Source: Rugalucina vietnamica
Lineage: Eukaryota > Mollusca > Bivalvia > Lucinida > Lucinidae
Assembly (NCBI GenBank): GCA_964017185.1
Contig: OZ024874.1
Span: 56,399,356 to 56,463,355, forward strand
Direction: 5' to 3'
Length of the DNA: 64,000 bases
Positions 11,541 to 22,365 of this stretch are shown here, one piece after another; position 1 is the stretch's first letter; every line of letters starts with the position of its first letter. The translations under genes were made by a program, and so were the position numbers. The notes below the pieces were generated by a model. That model worked only from the letters and a program-made list of their open reading frames with translations, did no database searches and had not been told where the DNA came from.

Positions 11541-13332
11541 CATAACATAACATAACATAACATAACATAAATTTATTCAGCATTAAACATTTTACAATGT
11601 TTTTAGCCTACAAATGATAGTAAAGAGAAATACATTTACAGAGAAGCAATGCAAATTACATATACTGGATAACATATATACATTATGTGAATTACAATCA
11701 ATACATATAAGTGTAGCAAAATAATGTATTACATGGACAAAATATAATAGTAAGTCTATGTTTAATTTCTAATACGGGCTTTTTCAGCATGGTAGACAAA
11801 TTTAGCTAAATTTAGAAGGGTTTTCTTTGAACTCGAGCTCATAAGACTATCAAATTTATTAAGATTTGGCCAATGACAGTAATACGGGGGTAGATATTTA
11901 CGCCTTAGTTCTAATAAGTTGGGGCAAACTAATAAAAAATGGTATTCACTTTCTACGACATTTAAATTACAAAATTGACAGATTCTATTTTCCCGAGAAA
12001 TATCAAGATGCCTTCCTTTTTCAATTGCTAGGTTATGAGCTGAAACACGGAATTTACACAGGGGTATTCTATATTTCTTTTCTGAGATGCAATCTAAGTA
12101 TTTTTCTTGTGTGAATGCATGTTTAAATCTGCAATATGAACTAAGTCTAGACGAGTTATTTATCTCGGTATACCATGTTTGCTGAAACACATCAATGATT
12201 CTCTGTTTTACTGCTGAGAACGGCACACCGTAAACATCTTGGGTTAACCATAAATTTGAAAAGCCATGAGACTGTAGTATATCTTTAATTTGCGATGCCC
12301 AGTTGGTGCCCCCATAGTTGACATTTTTATCTGCGTCTGATCTAAGCATGCGATATATCATGTTTGTTAGAGAATTTTCATGGTCATTTACTATTTTGAA
12401 CCAATATCTGATCATGTTTATTTTTCGTATAACATTAAGTGGTACACGACCGAATTCACCATACAAACAACTTAAGTTTGTCGATTGTCTGACGTATAAA
12501 ATTTTCCTACAAAACTTATTATGGACAATTTCAATGTCATTTGCTTCATGGCCACCCCAGACTTCTGAGCCGTAATTCAAGATAGATCCTACAAGTGCAT
12601 CGAACAATTTACATTTTTGGGAGGTGGGTAACTCTACGCGGGTAAACAAAGAAAAAAGATTATGTAGTGCAAAAGAAGCATGTTCTGCAATGTATTTTTG
12701 TGTCCGGTGCCAGTTTCCATTCTTGAAAAAATGCACACCCAGGTATTTAAACGACTTTACAACTTCAAGTTTGGTATTGTTAAGATAAAAATCATAACTT
12801 GTGTGGCGACCATTTTCAAATATCACTGTTTTTGTTTTTGCAGTATTGATTTTTAGACACCATGTTTTACAATATTGTTCAATATCTGATAACATTGCTT
12901 GTAGTGTTTCTGGAGACTTAGCAAAAATGACCTGATCATCGGCATATAGAAGAAGGAATAGTTTAATATCATCTACCGTGAAAATTCCATTAAGATTATC
13001 ATTTTTGCATTGGTTAATATCGTTGATAAACATCATAAAAAGCATCGGTGAACTCGGGTCACCTTGTTTGACGCCAATATTTGATTCAATATATTCAGAA
13101 AGTCGGCCATTATGTCTTATACAATTTTTAACGACAGAGTACATGGATTTTAGTGCATTTACCATCTTGCTGCTAACATTTTCTATAAGAAGTTTATGCC
13201 ACAGCGTAACCCGGTCTATTTTATCGAAGGCCTTCTCAAAATCAATGAATACACAATATAATTTTTGTTTTGAATTAAGAACTTTGGAAATTATAGCTTG
13301 AAGGATAAAGATACAATCTGTGGTGGATTTTA
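11541..13332 (-). mobile_element. LINE2: 5'-truncated non-LTR retrotransposon
   Basis: A minus-strand LINE cut off inside the reverse transcriptase and ending in a (TTATG)n tail (seen as ATAAC repeats at 11537-11570). It interrupts a repeat unit whose uninterrupted paralogue is at 10820-10880, so both ends can be placed. The words beside the junctions (AAATAACA) are compatible with a short target duplication, but the low-complexity AAAT context makes that uncertain. Confidence 0.8.
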
Positions 13333-13334
13333 TA
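11762..13334 (-). pseudogene. LINE2 reverse transcriptase (N-terminus lost)
   Basis: An open frame of about 520 LINE codons. It begins at STTDCIFILQ (just upstream of palm motif A) and shows FIDFEKAFDKID, GVKQGDPSSPMLFMMFINDI and the catalytic FLLLYADDQVIFA. A C-terminal CQFC...HFLLVC knuckle follows. The frame runs about 23 codons further upstream to 13402, but those codons lie in the flanking repeat and are not LINE sequence. There is no endonuclease or ORF1, so it is 5'-truncated and non-autonomous. The uninterrupted frame suggests a fairly young insertion. It resembles LINE1 in motif style but is clearly a different family. Confidence 0.85.
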
Positions 13335-13400
13335 AATAACACGGCATTGTGTTTCAAGACATGACAGAAGAAGATAATGTCACACAGGTATACCTGTACC
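13333..13400 (+). repeat. Complex repeat unit 2, right of the LINE2 insertion
   Basis: ACACGGCATTGTGTTTCAAG and GTCACACAGGTATAC match 10849-10905, completing unit 2 after the LINE2 insertion. Confidence 0.7.
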
Positions 13401-13701
13401 ATCCTGTATAATGTTTGTTTGCCAATAAAAGTGCTCAGCGGCTATTAGAATGATTAACATGTCTTATCTCACCTTGTTAATATCAGGCACACTTCATAAT
13501 TGGTTTCAATAGACAAATTAATCGGTTTGGTTATGATTACAGAATGTTTGGTTTCTTTTTACCTGAGATACACATATTGTATAGAATGCTCAAAGGATGT
13601 TATATGCTATTTACTTGTTATAAATTATTTTACATTTTCCTAAAACAGAAAATAATAAGTTTAATTAAAAACTTTATTTTATCTTCAACTATTATGTTTT
13701 G

Positions 13702-13806
13702 AATGAATGAATGAATGAATGAATGAATGAATGAATGAATGAATGAATGAATGAATGGATGGATGGATGGATGGATGGATGGATGGATGGATGGATGGAT
13801 GGATGG
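13702..13806 (+). repeat. Compound microsatellite (GAAT)n(GGAT)n
   Basis: About 55 bp of GAAT repeats pass directly into about 50 bp of GGAT repeats. Confidence 0.9.
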
Positions 13807-13999
13807 ATTATTAATGGTGAACTTTTGTCCAGTTTTTTGACATGTCTTATCTCACCTTGTTAATATCAGACACACTTCAAAAATGGTTCAAATAAACAAA
13901 TAACATTTTCCTAAAACAATAAATATATTTAAACACTTTCAGTTTATTTTCAACTTTCATATTTTATCTTTTCAATGAATGAATGTGGAATGTGGATTG

Positions 14000-14092
14000 A
14001 ATGAAATGAATGAATGAATGAATGAATGAATGAATGAATGAATGAATGAATGAATGAATGAATGAATGAATGAATGAATGAATGAATGAACT
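14000..14092 (+). repeat. (GAAT)n microsatellite
   Basis: About 90 bp of GAAT repeats, in the same position relative to the repeat copy as the run at 13702. Confidence 0.9.
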
Positions 14093-14549
14093 GGTGAACC
14101 TTTGTCAAGTTTCTTATTTTGTCAAATTTTCTTCACCTGTTCCCTGAAAACTATCATGCTTTCCAGCAAGAAAATCTTTTTTACATAAAATAAACAGTCA
14201 ACATTTACCTGAGAACCATTCAATTATTTACTGAACCAGTCCCAGGTAAAACAAATGAATTTTCATAATGATTAACATGTCTTATCTCACCTTGTTAATA
14301 TATGGCACACTTCACAATGGGTTTCAGTGGACGAATTAATCGGTTTGGTCATAATTAGAGAATGTTTGGTTACTTTTTACCTCAGATACGCATATTGTAT
14401 AGAATGTTGAATGTTGTTAAATTTTATTTACTTGATATAAATCATTTTACATTTTCCTAAAACATTATATAAGAAATATAATTAGAAACTTTTTTTTATT
14501 TTCAATGTTGCTTTACTTAAATCTTTTGCTTAAATCTGCTTCCCAGCAT

Positions 14550-14890
14550 GAAAATCCTTTAGTTACCTGTCTAAATAACCAGTCAACATTTACCTGAGAA
14601 CCATTCAATTAATTACTGAACCAGTCACAGGTAAAAACAAATGCTCTCTTTAATTGAATTATTGTACAGTAGACACACTTCCACTGTGATGAATGATTAC
14701 AGATGAGTTATTGCTCATATTTTATGACAGGTTATAAAATGGATTAAAGAACCATAAACCTCGAAGTTTGAGCTTATTTAATTTTATTGAACAAATGTGT
14801 ACTTGATAAGATATTGAGTATACTTGATCGATCTTAAAATTATTCAAAAGAAGGCTTACGGAAATTAATGATTCTGTTCGCTTGACAAAC
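14550..14890 (+). repeat. Further copy of the complex repeat (3' part)
   Basis: TTACCTGTCTAAATAACCAG through CTTGATCGATCTTAAAAT closely follows 11010-11290 of unit 1, including the CATTTACCTGAGAACCATTC and TATTGCTCATATTTTATGAC blocks. Confidence 0.65.
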
Positions 14891-14943
14891 CTTGACTGCT
14901 GTCTTTGGATCTCCACTGCAGTCCTCTGATTTCAATCGATTCG

Positions 14944-14945
14944 AA

Positions 14946-14988
<43 letters not shown>

Positions 14989-14992
14989 AAAT
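14944..14992 (+). repeat. (AAAT)n microsatellite
   Basis: A run of AAAT repeats following the complex repeat copy, as in units 1 and 2. Confidence 0.9.
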
Positions 14993-15311
14993 AAAAATTG
15001 GGTTATGTTCTGAAAACAAAATCCTATATTCAAGGATATATAGACGTTTACATGAGTTCCTTTGATTAAACCTTGCGGAATAGGATTATATATTTGACAA
15101 AATTTTGCAAAGCCGAGAGAAAGAAAAGACAGATTAAAAAAGAAAGAAAGTAATAATGACTACAGAAGATTAATTAACAAAAAAGAAATAGAAACAAAAC
15201 ATAGAGAAAGGAAAACAAATGTATGTAAATTGCTTATTTTCCCCAAAGGAACATTAAATTAGAGGAGATACAATGTATTATACTAGAAAAATAAAATTAA
15301 AATAAGGCAAA

Positions 15312-15316
<5 letters not shown>

Positions 15317-15349
<33 letters not shown>
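15317..15349 (+). repeat. Poly-T run
   Basis: More than 30 consecutive T. It could be the poly-A tail of a minus-strand retroposed copy, but no body is recognisable next to it. Confidence 0.8.
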
Positions 15350-15350
<1 letters not shown>

Positions 15351-15599
15351 CAAAACCATTTCATTATCCTGTACTGCTGATACAGCAAATACAGGTTAGT
15401 GGTATCATCAAACACCAGCCAAAGTGAACTACAGACTACTGGTACAGGTAGTGGTATAGAGGTGCCAGAACTTGGAGTGCACTTGAAATGAACATCAGGT
15501 GCAACTCATGTCTCAGATTAAGCTCACGCAAAGTGCACATGGCGAGCACATGATGTGCACAAGGGTGTATACATTAGTTCAGACTTCACTGTACCACAG

Positions 15600-15740
15600 G
15601 GGCACTGTTGACAGGATTTGCGAGTTTTAGAGACGAAGATTTTTCTTATGTTTTTCCTATTGCAAGGCTACGGGAGATACAGGGCTTATTTGACCACATG
15701 GACATGATTGGCAGTATTTATGTATAAAGGTACAAGTAGG
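15600..15740 (+). repeat. Family 6 repeat unit
   Basis: GGGGCACTGTTGACAGGATTTG, AGAGACGAAGATTT and CACATGGACATGATTGGCAG match the family 6 units at 9950-10430. It lies just outside the right end of the 10.4-15.6 kb candidate element, as the other copy lies outside the left end. Confidence 0.5.
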
Positions 15741-16185
15741 CAATGATCAGGAAAAGGCGCAATCAGAAAGAAATTCCCACACCAAAAACCGAGGCGGGTG
15801 GGAAAAACCTTATTTGGCAATTCGGTACTTAAACTTAGAAAACATATCGTAAATCGAGTGAGCAGCTATTTGTCAATAGGCGGCCACTCAGTTAGTACCC
15901 GAACTTAACTAAAACTGTGAAAACGTACATAGGTTCTAACTGCACAAAATTCGACTCCAAAACATACAACAAATAGAACCACAACATGTGTATCTCCTTG
16001 GAACGATCAGTAATATAAAATTACGGGGGGGGGGGGGGGGTAAACCGATTTAATAGGACCTAAACCTCAACCTCACAGCGTTCAGACAATATTATTGTCT
16101 ACGCGCGTAGACTACTCTAAAGTTTGAGATTGACCTACTTACAAGACAACTCATACACCTCGCTACAACTGCAACTGCACGTTTG
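15741..16185. other. No gene seen; G-run at 16024-16040
   Basis: Unassigned sequence with a G homopolymer of about 17 bases near 16024-16040. No coding signal. Confidence 0.5.
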
Positions 16186-16355
16186 AGTCTAGTGGCTTGA
16201 CAATCGTGTTAGTAGGATTCCGGGTCGTTTCGCCAAGGACCGTGTAAACACCCAAACACCCAAGGAAGCCTCCCTTTGGCTGGTAACATTTGTACCAATG
16301 GTGCAGTAGGTACCAAAAATGGGGCAAATTGTAAAATTCGTGAAACTGGTGCTTG

Positions 16356-16555
16356 ATTGCATTCTATCTAAGCAACAATGGAATGAAATGAACCGGCGGT
16401 ATTGTGACGCTATATGGTCAGGTATGCAAGCTTTGACCGCGCCCCACCTGCCGTGTAGCCAATTACATTCTATCCAAGCCACAATGGAATGAAATGAACC
16501 GACAGTATTGTGACGGTCGATTGTCAGGTATGAATACTTTGACCGCGCAGCGTTT
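16356..16555 (+). repeat. Tandem duplication, ~109-bp period
   Basis: Two copies starting CATTCTATC(T/C)AAGC(A/C)ACAA and sharing GGAATGAAATGAACCG, TATTGTGACG and CTTTGACCGCGC. The open frame on the minus strand across this block is not convincing as a gene. Confidence 0.65.
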
Positions 16556-16859
16556 TATTTCTGTTCAGTCACATGAACCACGATGAAATGGGAGTACGGT
16601 CAGATTCTTTGACATTCTAGTTTATATATGCGAAGCGTAGACCAAGCTTTTTGTTAAAGCTTATACTTGTACAAAAGTACCACTAAGTAACGTGTATAAC
16701 TGAAAGCAGGTAAGGTGGTCACACTGCTAGCTTGGACAAAACAAGTAAAATACAGAGGGCTAAGTGAACAGACAAATTATATTTGGATGGTCACAAAGTC
16801 ATGCAACATAAAACTCACTTCTGGAATAGCTTGGATAAATGTGAACAACAGCAACAGTT

Positions 16860-17500
16860 CCGCCTTGGAACGGTCATTTATACATAACTGGGGGGCTCCT
16901 GCTAAAGCCTCACATGCCAACGCAGCGCTGCATACCAAATACAGACGCTTTTGGCTTTGTGACTTCAGAGAAGAAGATTATTTCAATATGTCATGTCTGT
17001 CATGTATTTCCTATTATAAGCCTATGGCAAACAATTATGACCCAGGGACGGGGCCTGTATAGACCCCTAAGGCACGGTTGACGGGATATATATTAAGAAT
17101 TACATTGCTACATAAAAATATGAGATATGTGGGCCTTGCAGAATTCAAGAAGATTTTTTTGTTTGTTTGTTTTGTTTTGTGTTGTTTATTTTTTTCACAT
17201 CGTAAGTATTTGGGAGCTTTCAGGGCCTTGTAGATTCAGAGAAGAAGATGTTTTTTATACATTCCTTTACATTGTAAGTCTATGGGAGTTTTCTGTTGCC
17301 ATGGAAACAAGCGTTCTGATCCGAACTGGCCCACGGAATATTCCCTGAAGGGAGTTTTCAATAATGCTTATGATAAAATTTGATTGCAATTGGCATAGTG
17401 CTCTTAAAGACATTCATGTTGATAGTGTAGACAGACGCTGGCTGGAAAACCACCATACATTGTATAAGCTCACATTGTGAGCCTTCGGCTCAGGTGATCC
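16860..17500 (+). repeat. Family 6 repeat with terminal hairpin
   Basis: At least three units with TTCAGAGAAGAAGAT-type blocks (16970, 17143, 17234), followed by a unique tail ending GCTCACATTGTGAGCCTTCGGCTCAGGTGA. The GAGCC-TTC-GGCTC hairpin a few bases before the end is a known end type in invertebrate repeats and loosely resembles a Helitron 3' end, but a CTRR terminus is not intact here. Open frames of 115 and 73 codons in this block are repeat-derived. Confidence 0.55.
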
Positions 17501-17851
17501 AACAACTTCAAAGAGAAAAAAAACAACAGTGATCCATACGACAAGAATGTTTACCGAGCATTTGGTAATTTTAAAAAACAGTCATTAGTGTAGTATATTT
17601 TCTCTGACAGTATATGTTTACCCATCATATTCAATGAACACTGATCGGTTCAGCAATAACAAGTAGGTCTAAAGTAATTATCCAAGTGAAAGCTACCTAT
17701 GTTTAAATGGAATGGCCAATTTTGTCATTGTCAATCGAAATTTTAAAGGCCATGCCTTCAGTATTGGGTGAAAAAATCTGCCTGTATTAATAAGGCACTG
17801 TCCTTTTTAGTACCGCATACTCGTATGAGTCACTATATGGGCGACACCTCA

Positions 17852-18130
17852 TAAAATTACGAAAACACACCCATGTTACAATATACAGATTTTTCCAGAG
17901 TTGTTAAAATTGAAAATTTTCATTGGAAAATGTTTGATATTTTTCTTATTTTTGCTCAAAACATAAATTGTGGTTACACGTTAGAACCGCCTTCTAACGA
18001 GTACCCACAATCTATATTTTAGAGCAAAATTAAGAAAAAAATATATATATACCCCTGCATACCCCAGATTTACTATATAAAAGTAGGGGTTGAGGGTGTG
18101 TACATCACACGGACATGTGTTTTGATGAAT
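17852..18130 (+). repeat. MITE-like family 1 copy
   Basis: Begins AAATTACGAAAACACACCCAT, keeps ATTGTGGTTACACGTTAGAA and GAGTACCCACAATCTAT on either side of the hairpin centre, and ends CACACGGACATGTGTTTTGATG. Confidence 0.65.
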
Positions 18131-18504
18131 ACTTTTGGACAAGACTACTTTTGACATAAGTTAACGCTAAAGGCAAAAGACCCAACTCAAAAATATACCG
18201 TAACAAATATAAATGAAATGCAAAACTACATGATTCATTTGGATTGGGCAAAATAAAGGTAACTGATTTTGTAATAATAAGCATGAAACGGTGGGTTACG
18301 CTTACTGAGTTCGACTTTATTATGATTTCCCGATAAGCCGATCACGCCCAGATATGAGTATTAGACATTTTCACTTAAAATTAAGCGTGGACTCCGACGC
18401 GGACACCTATGCTGACTGTTTTGCGTACTTATTGTAGCGGGATAATGTCCAAATTATATTAGGTATCTGGATCACACTGTGTTTAAGGTGGTACGGCCGG
18501 GAAA

Positions 18505-18625
18505 AATTATCTTTTGTTTAATTTTTACGCCCCTTTCACTATTAATGCAGTCATATGAGATCGGTCAATCAGTAGGTTGGGTAAAAACGTGAGTGCTCCG
18601 AAAAAACACCTAGCCCACCCGCAAT
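18505..18625 (+). repeat. Family 3 short dispersed repeat
   Basis: TTTACGCCCCTTTCACTAT, CATATGAGATCGGTCAATCAG and CACCTAGCCCACCCGCAATC match copies at 29168-29295 and 41985-42105. All three are about 120 bp, in the same orientation. Confidence 0.65.
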
Positions 18626-18639
18626 CAGAAATGAGCTTG

Positions 18640-18765
18640 TCCAACAAGTGTCCCGAAAACGAACTGGAAAAGGCGATGAGATGATCGAATGATTAAGAGC
18701 GGTGAAATTTGCATCGGAGACCTCAAGTTAACCACTCGGCCCGGGGACGGCGCCCCGGAATTACC
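18640..18765 (-). repeat. tRNA-like SINE remnant
   Basis: On the minus strand GGGCCGAGTGGTTAAC is a good polymerase III A box of tRNA-Ser/Leu type. It is followed by GAGGTCTCCGATGCAAATTTCACCGCTCTTAA, which has the layout of bivalve tRNA-derived SINE heads. A B box is not convincing, and the left end merges into a family 3 repeat. Not a functional tRNA: acceptor pairing and the T arm are absent. Confidence 0.4.
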
Positions 18766-19029
18766 AGGTCGATATTTCTTCTTTGAATTTTACAGCAGGT
18801 AATGTCATGTTTAGACGTTAGTTAATTTGTGACGGACACGACGCTTCCTACTTATTTGACCAGGGCACAGTTTCATCAAAACATTTAGGACACTTTTTAT
18901 CCTGCGTATGTTGTATATGCAGTTTCGGGCATACAGACGGACATACATAAATACAGACGGAGTGACAGGGGTCGATGCGCGGACAGACAGGCCGGCGGGC
19001 GGGCAGGCAGGCAGGTATATACAGAGTGG

Positions 19030-19388
19030 GTTTCTTGGACATTTAAATGACGCTCAACAATTTGCATTAATGGATCAGCTTGGAACAGATCTGGAGTTTC
19101 CAGATAATTGTTACATGTATTTACTGGGTGATAATCTTACCCAAATCGAGGAAACGTTGTTACACAGTTTACGGTACAGCAAATTGCTCGAAAGCCCGGG
19201 AATTAAAGAAGGAACTGCTTAAAATTCAACTAGTTCGTTCAGCGATAGAACATGCCATTGCAGAATTAAAAACATGTAAATCTGTTGGATCTCTGTGGCG
19301 ACACCAGCGCTCATATCTATCTTCGGTAACATGTATATGTGCCGGAATTGTTTGCAGAAAAACAGAACTTGGGCTAATTTTATAAGAT
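19030..19388 (+). pseudogene. DDE-transposase C-terminal remnant (PIF/Harbinger or ISL2EU-like)
   Basis: Two frames that overlap by a frameshift near 19215 together read like the end of a DDE_Tnp_4-type nuclease. A first part contains YMYLLGDNLTQIEETLLHSL. A second part contains VRSAIEHAIAELKTCKSVGS, then WRHQR and VTCICAGIVCRK. The (I/V)EHAI..LK motif holds the last catalytic glutamate in PIF/Harbinger and related nucleases, and the WRH block follows it in ISL2EU-like proteins. No upstream catalytic aspartates, no second gene and no inverted ends were found. Assignment is by motif only. Confidence 0.4.
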
Positions 19389-19412
19389 TTTCAAAAGCTT
19401 CGTCTTATATTT

Positions 19413-19605
19413 GAGCCGTCGCACGAGAAAACCAACAATCTGCCATATACGAAAACAAAGGTGCAGATCAGCTTCGCGGTAGCCGCGAAGCTGACCAGCG
19501 CATTTGTTTTCTCTACACGGATGGAACAATCCCTCCCCTTTCTAAATCCAAATTTTACGCCTCTAGCTTTCTCCTGTGGCTGTACAGCCTGATTTGTCTA
19601 AGACA
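19413..19605 (+). repeat. MITE-like family 2 copy with intact hairpin
   Basis: GAGCC(N)4CACGAGAAAACCAACAAT start, then the hairpin GATCAGCTTCGCGG / CCGCGAAGCTGACC, then the family's CCCTTTCTAAATC and TGTACAGCCTGATTTGT. The 3' inverted end is missing. Confidence 0.6.
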
Positions 19606-19759
19606 TGTCTCCGAGGTTATAAAACTTTTTTTTCTAGCTCAGCTCAGCTGATACTAAAATTTATTTTGCCCATAAATGTTAAATGCCAACAATTGTTGGC
19701 ATTTTAACGTTTATTTACAGGATAAATTACATGCTTTGGCATTCTAAACACTGAATTCT

Positions 19760-20035
19760 AGTATACAGTACAAGCCAGGTGGATTTTTGTTTTCCCACCT
19801 GACACAGTGGCGCGGACTTAGGGTGGGGTCACGTGATTTTAGCATTTTTTCCACTCATAGGGGTGGGTTACTAATAAGTGCTTAATAAGATAATTACCCT
19901 CCCGCCACCGTGGATCTGACATACACTCATCGCAGTGTTTCCGCGGTGGTATTGATAAATGCATACCTGTATTCATTAAGTTAGCCAGACTGCATGTGTT
20001 TCATGTTGACCACCCTCCACCGCGGACGTACTAAT
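19760..20035 (+). repeat. Family 7 repeat (CCACCGTGG / CCGCGGTGG motif)
   Basis: Starts TATACAGTACAAGCCAGGTGG, whose reverse complement ends the block at 31550-31765. Contains CCACCGTGGA, CCGCGGTGG and CCACCGCGG motifs at intervals. No coding content. Confidence 0.5.
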
Positions 20036-22080
20036 TACTTTCGAGATAAATGGAGTCCTTATCACCTCTTGACATCAGATATATTATCATTAGTCGTTGC
20101 ATTTCATATGTTTTAGATGTTCCATGAAACATGTTTCATGAAACTGGAAGAAATAAACTTTGACATGTTTTAAATTCGATTTGTTGGTGACGCGAGTTTA
20201 GCCGCACCCGGCGATGAGTGATGAAACATACACATCGTCAACGACAAATATTTCTTAGGACTTAAATTATTCCGCTGCTAATGAACATCAAAACTCACCA
20301 AGAATGCGTTTACTATACTTTCCAAACAATTCCCAACGCAACTAGTAATAATTTGTTAAATATTTCAAGAATCAAACAACTGAGAGCCTTCAAATTTTCT
20401 ACACGCTGACAATAACCATTTGTGGACAGAATGCTGGAAATGTATTGCAATCGGTGACTTCTGTCGAAAATAAGCGAAATATTGGGTATCCACACCCTTC
20501 GTTCGAAAAATCGGAAGATGCTAAAATAGCAAAAACCGAATTGATAGCCCTGTGAAAATCGCAAGTAAAGAGCCAGTCCCACTGGGTCGTAAGCAATCGT
20601 ACGATTGTCTAATTATACGTTTATTGATAAGACTGCGTAAGCCAAATTTGTAAAATGTTTTCCAACGTGTTTCTGTTTTCTTAATTTGCTAAACGAGGTC
20701 AAAGAAATGACCCCTAAATTAATATCAAAACAATCGTATAGCGATTTTAAGCAATCTTAAGCGCAGTGGGACCGGGACTTTAAGTTCAACACCATGATCT
20801 ATGCAATAATTTTATTCAATTGAGTAAAAAGAACAACACACATTAACATGAAAGTCAGTATTTTATCGCAAGTAAGCGTCTCAAAAAGTCTGGTAATTAA
20901 CATTTTGGTTCCAGATCGATTTTTCACGCACAGTCAGTACCTGGTGGCTTCAACAATTCCTTTTGCTCTTGCTAGCGCTAAAAACGATTTCACATTGACA
21001 AATCTTTAGCATTTTTATAATGTTAGCCCACTCAGCATCGCAGATTTGAAACAAAACGTTTACCACTTGCATTAGAATCTTTGCAATGTGTGACAACGTC
21101 TAAGGACGACAGGCAGAAGTAAAAGTGACGGAAAACGCCAACATAAGAAGGATCGGTCGACGCACAAACGAGATTTAGTATGATACCGTGCGACTTGTTC
21201 ATGTTGTTACAGTAAAAAAGCAAAAGAAAAACGACCTCGTTCCATTGACTTTAAACGTATTATAAACGTTCTATGCTAAATGAGCTACCCACCGTCTACT
21301 TAGCCGGGCGCTCTAGCTATTTTTTTTCGAAAGAGAGGCGAATTATTTTTTCCACTTCCATTCTACAAACTACAAACTTTCTGATTTTATTCAAAGATTA
21401 CCAAAAGACAATCGCCACGATACGATCAGCACGTGCAGAAAATCTGTTTTTGCATGATCTCATTATGCCGTGGTGACATGATTATATGTATTTGAAATAA
21501 TCAAGTGGTTATGCGTCTATGTTCGACATGTATCAAAAAAGATGAATGCGACAAAGTCTGCATCTGCCGATAATAGGTACAGAAAGGCACGGTTATAATT
21601 TCCACCATGCCGATAAACATGTGATGACGTATCAGGCCTGAATCGCTTGCGCTATAAATACTAATAGCTTATGGGGTAGGTAAATCACATCTGCAGCACC
21701 ATCTGTATCGCACAGCAGGCATGGAATTGGCGTAATTAAACCTCTTATTAGACCAGTTCTTTGTACATGTGTGTTGTGTTTGACCGCTGTCACTAGTTCT
21801 AAACATACAAAGAGACACAATTTGAATTAAAGTCTTTACAATTTAGAAAAGATAGATGTATTTCTTAAACTACTGCACAAGCAAGGCGAGAACGCATTTT
21901 TTTTCATCATTGAAGACAAAACCCAATTCGCATGCGCAAAAAGCACATATTCAAATTTACTCCGGTGCACAATGTTGCTCTTGTGCACAAATCAAACTCT
22001 GAATAAAGTTAACTTGCGCTCTAATGTTGTGCCTAGGGGTTACAAAACAAAAGAAAATCATGAAACTATCATGAAACTTC
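20036..22080. other. No gene seen
   Basis: Two kilobases with only short open frames (up to about 89 codons, minus strand near 20313-20582), none with recognisable motifs or paired splice signals. Nothing further can be supported. Confidence 0.5.
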
Positions 22081-22365
22081 CATTACGAAAACTTGCCCAT
22101 GCAATAAACAAAGATTTTTAAAGTTGTAAAAAATGAAAATTTTCAGTAGAAAATTTTTGATATTTTTCTTATTTTTGCTCAAAACATAGATTGTGGGTAC
22201 TCGTTAGAACTGCCTCGACGAGGCGGGTCTAACGAGTACCCACAATCTATCATACGGTTTTGGAGCAAAAATAAGAAAAATAGATATACCCCTGCATACC
22301 CCAGTTTTGCTATATAAAAGTGGGGCTTAAGGGGGAATACATTTCACGGACATGTTTTCCTGATG
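22081..22365 (+). repeat. MITE-like family 1, best copy, near-perfect central hairpin
   Basis: Starts CATTACGAAAACTTGCCC and ends ACGGACATGTTTTCCTGATG, imperfect inverted ends over about 30 bp. At the centre (about 22188-22248) AGATTGTGGGTACTCGTTAG pairs with CTAACGAGTACCCACAATCT through a GC-rich stem with almost no loop, giving roughly 28-bp arms. This copy is the reference for the family in this window. Confidence 0.75.

Larger units (their letters stand above)
13440..14510 (+). repeat. Three diverged direct copies of a ~420-bp repeat
   Basis: Each copy starts near CATGTCTTATCTCACCTTGT (about 13458, 13841 and 14277) and continues with GGCACACTTCA, AATTAATCGGTTTGG, TACATTTTCCTAAAACA. The first two copies end in GAATG runs; the middle copy is internally shortened. 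Confidence 0.7.
10439..15595. mobile_element. Candidate composite element with GTGCAC-rich inverted ends
   Basis: The left end TACAGTAAGGTCTGAATTAA and the reverse complement of the right end, TACAGTGAAGTCTGAACTAA, match well over about 28 bp (through GTATACA) and then only weakly over about 170 bp. Both subterminal zones carry several GTGCAC words, a pattern seen where transposases bind clustered sites. The adjoining 8-mers do not match, so no target duplication is seen. The inside is a mosaic of microsatellites, diverged repeat units and LINE2. It may be one old DNA transposon filled by later insertions, or two separate repeat copies in opposite orientation. Confidence 0.35.

Noticed and set aside
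13702-14092. GAAT/GGAT runs as a CRISPR-like array.
   Set aside because: Plain tetranucleotide microsatellites without spacers, in a eukaryotic genome.
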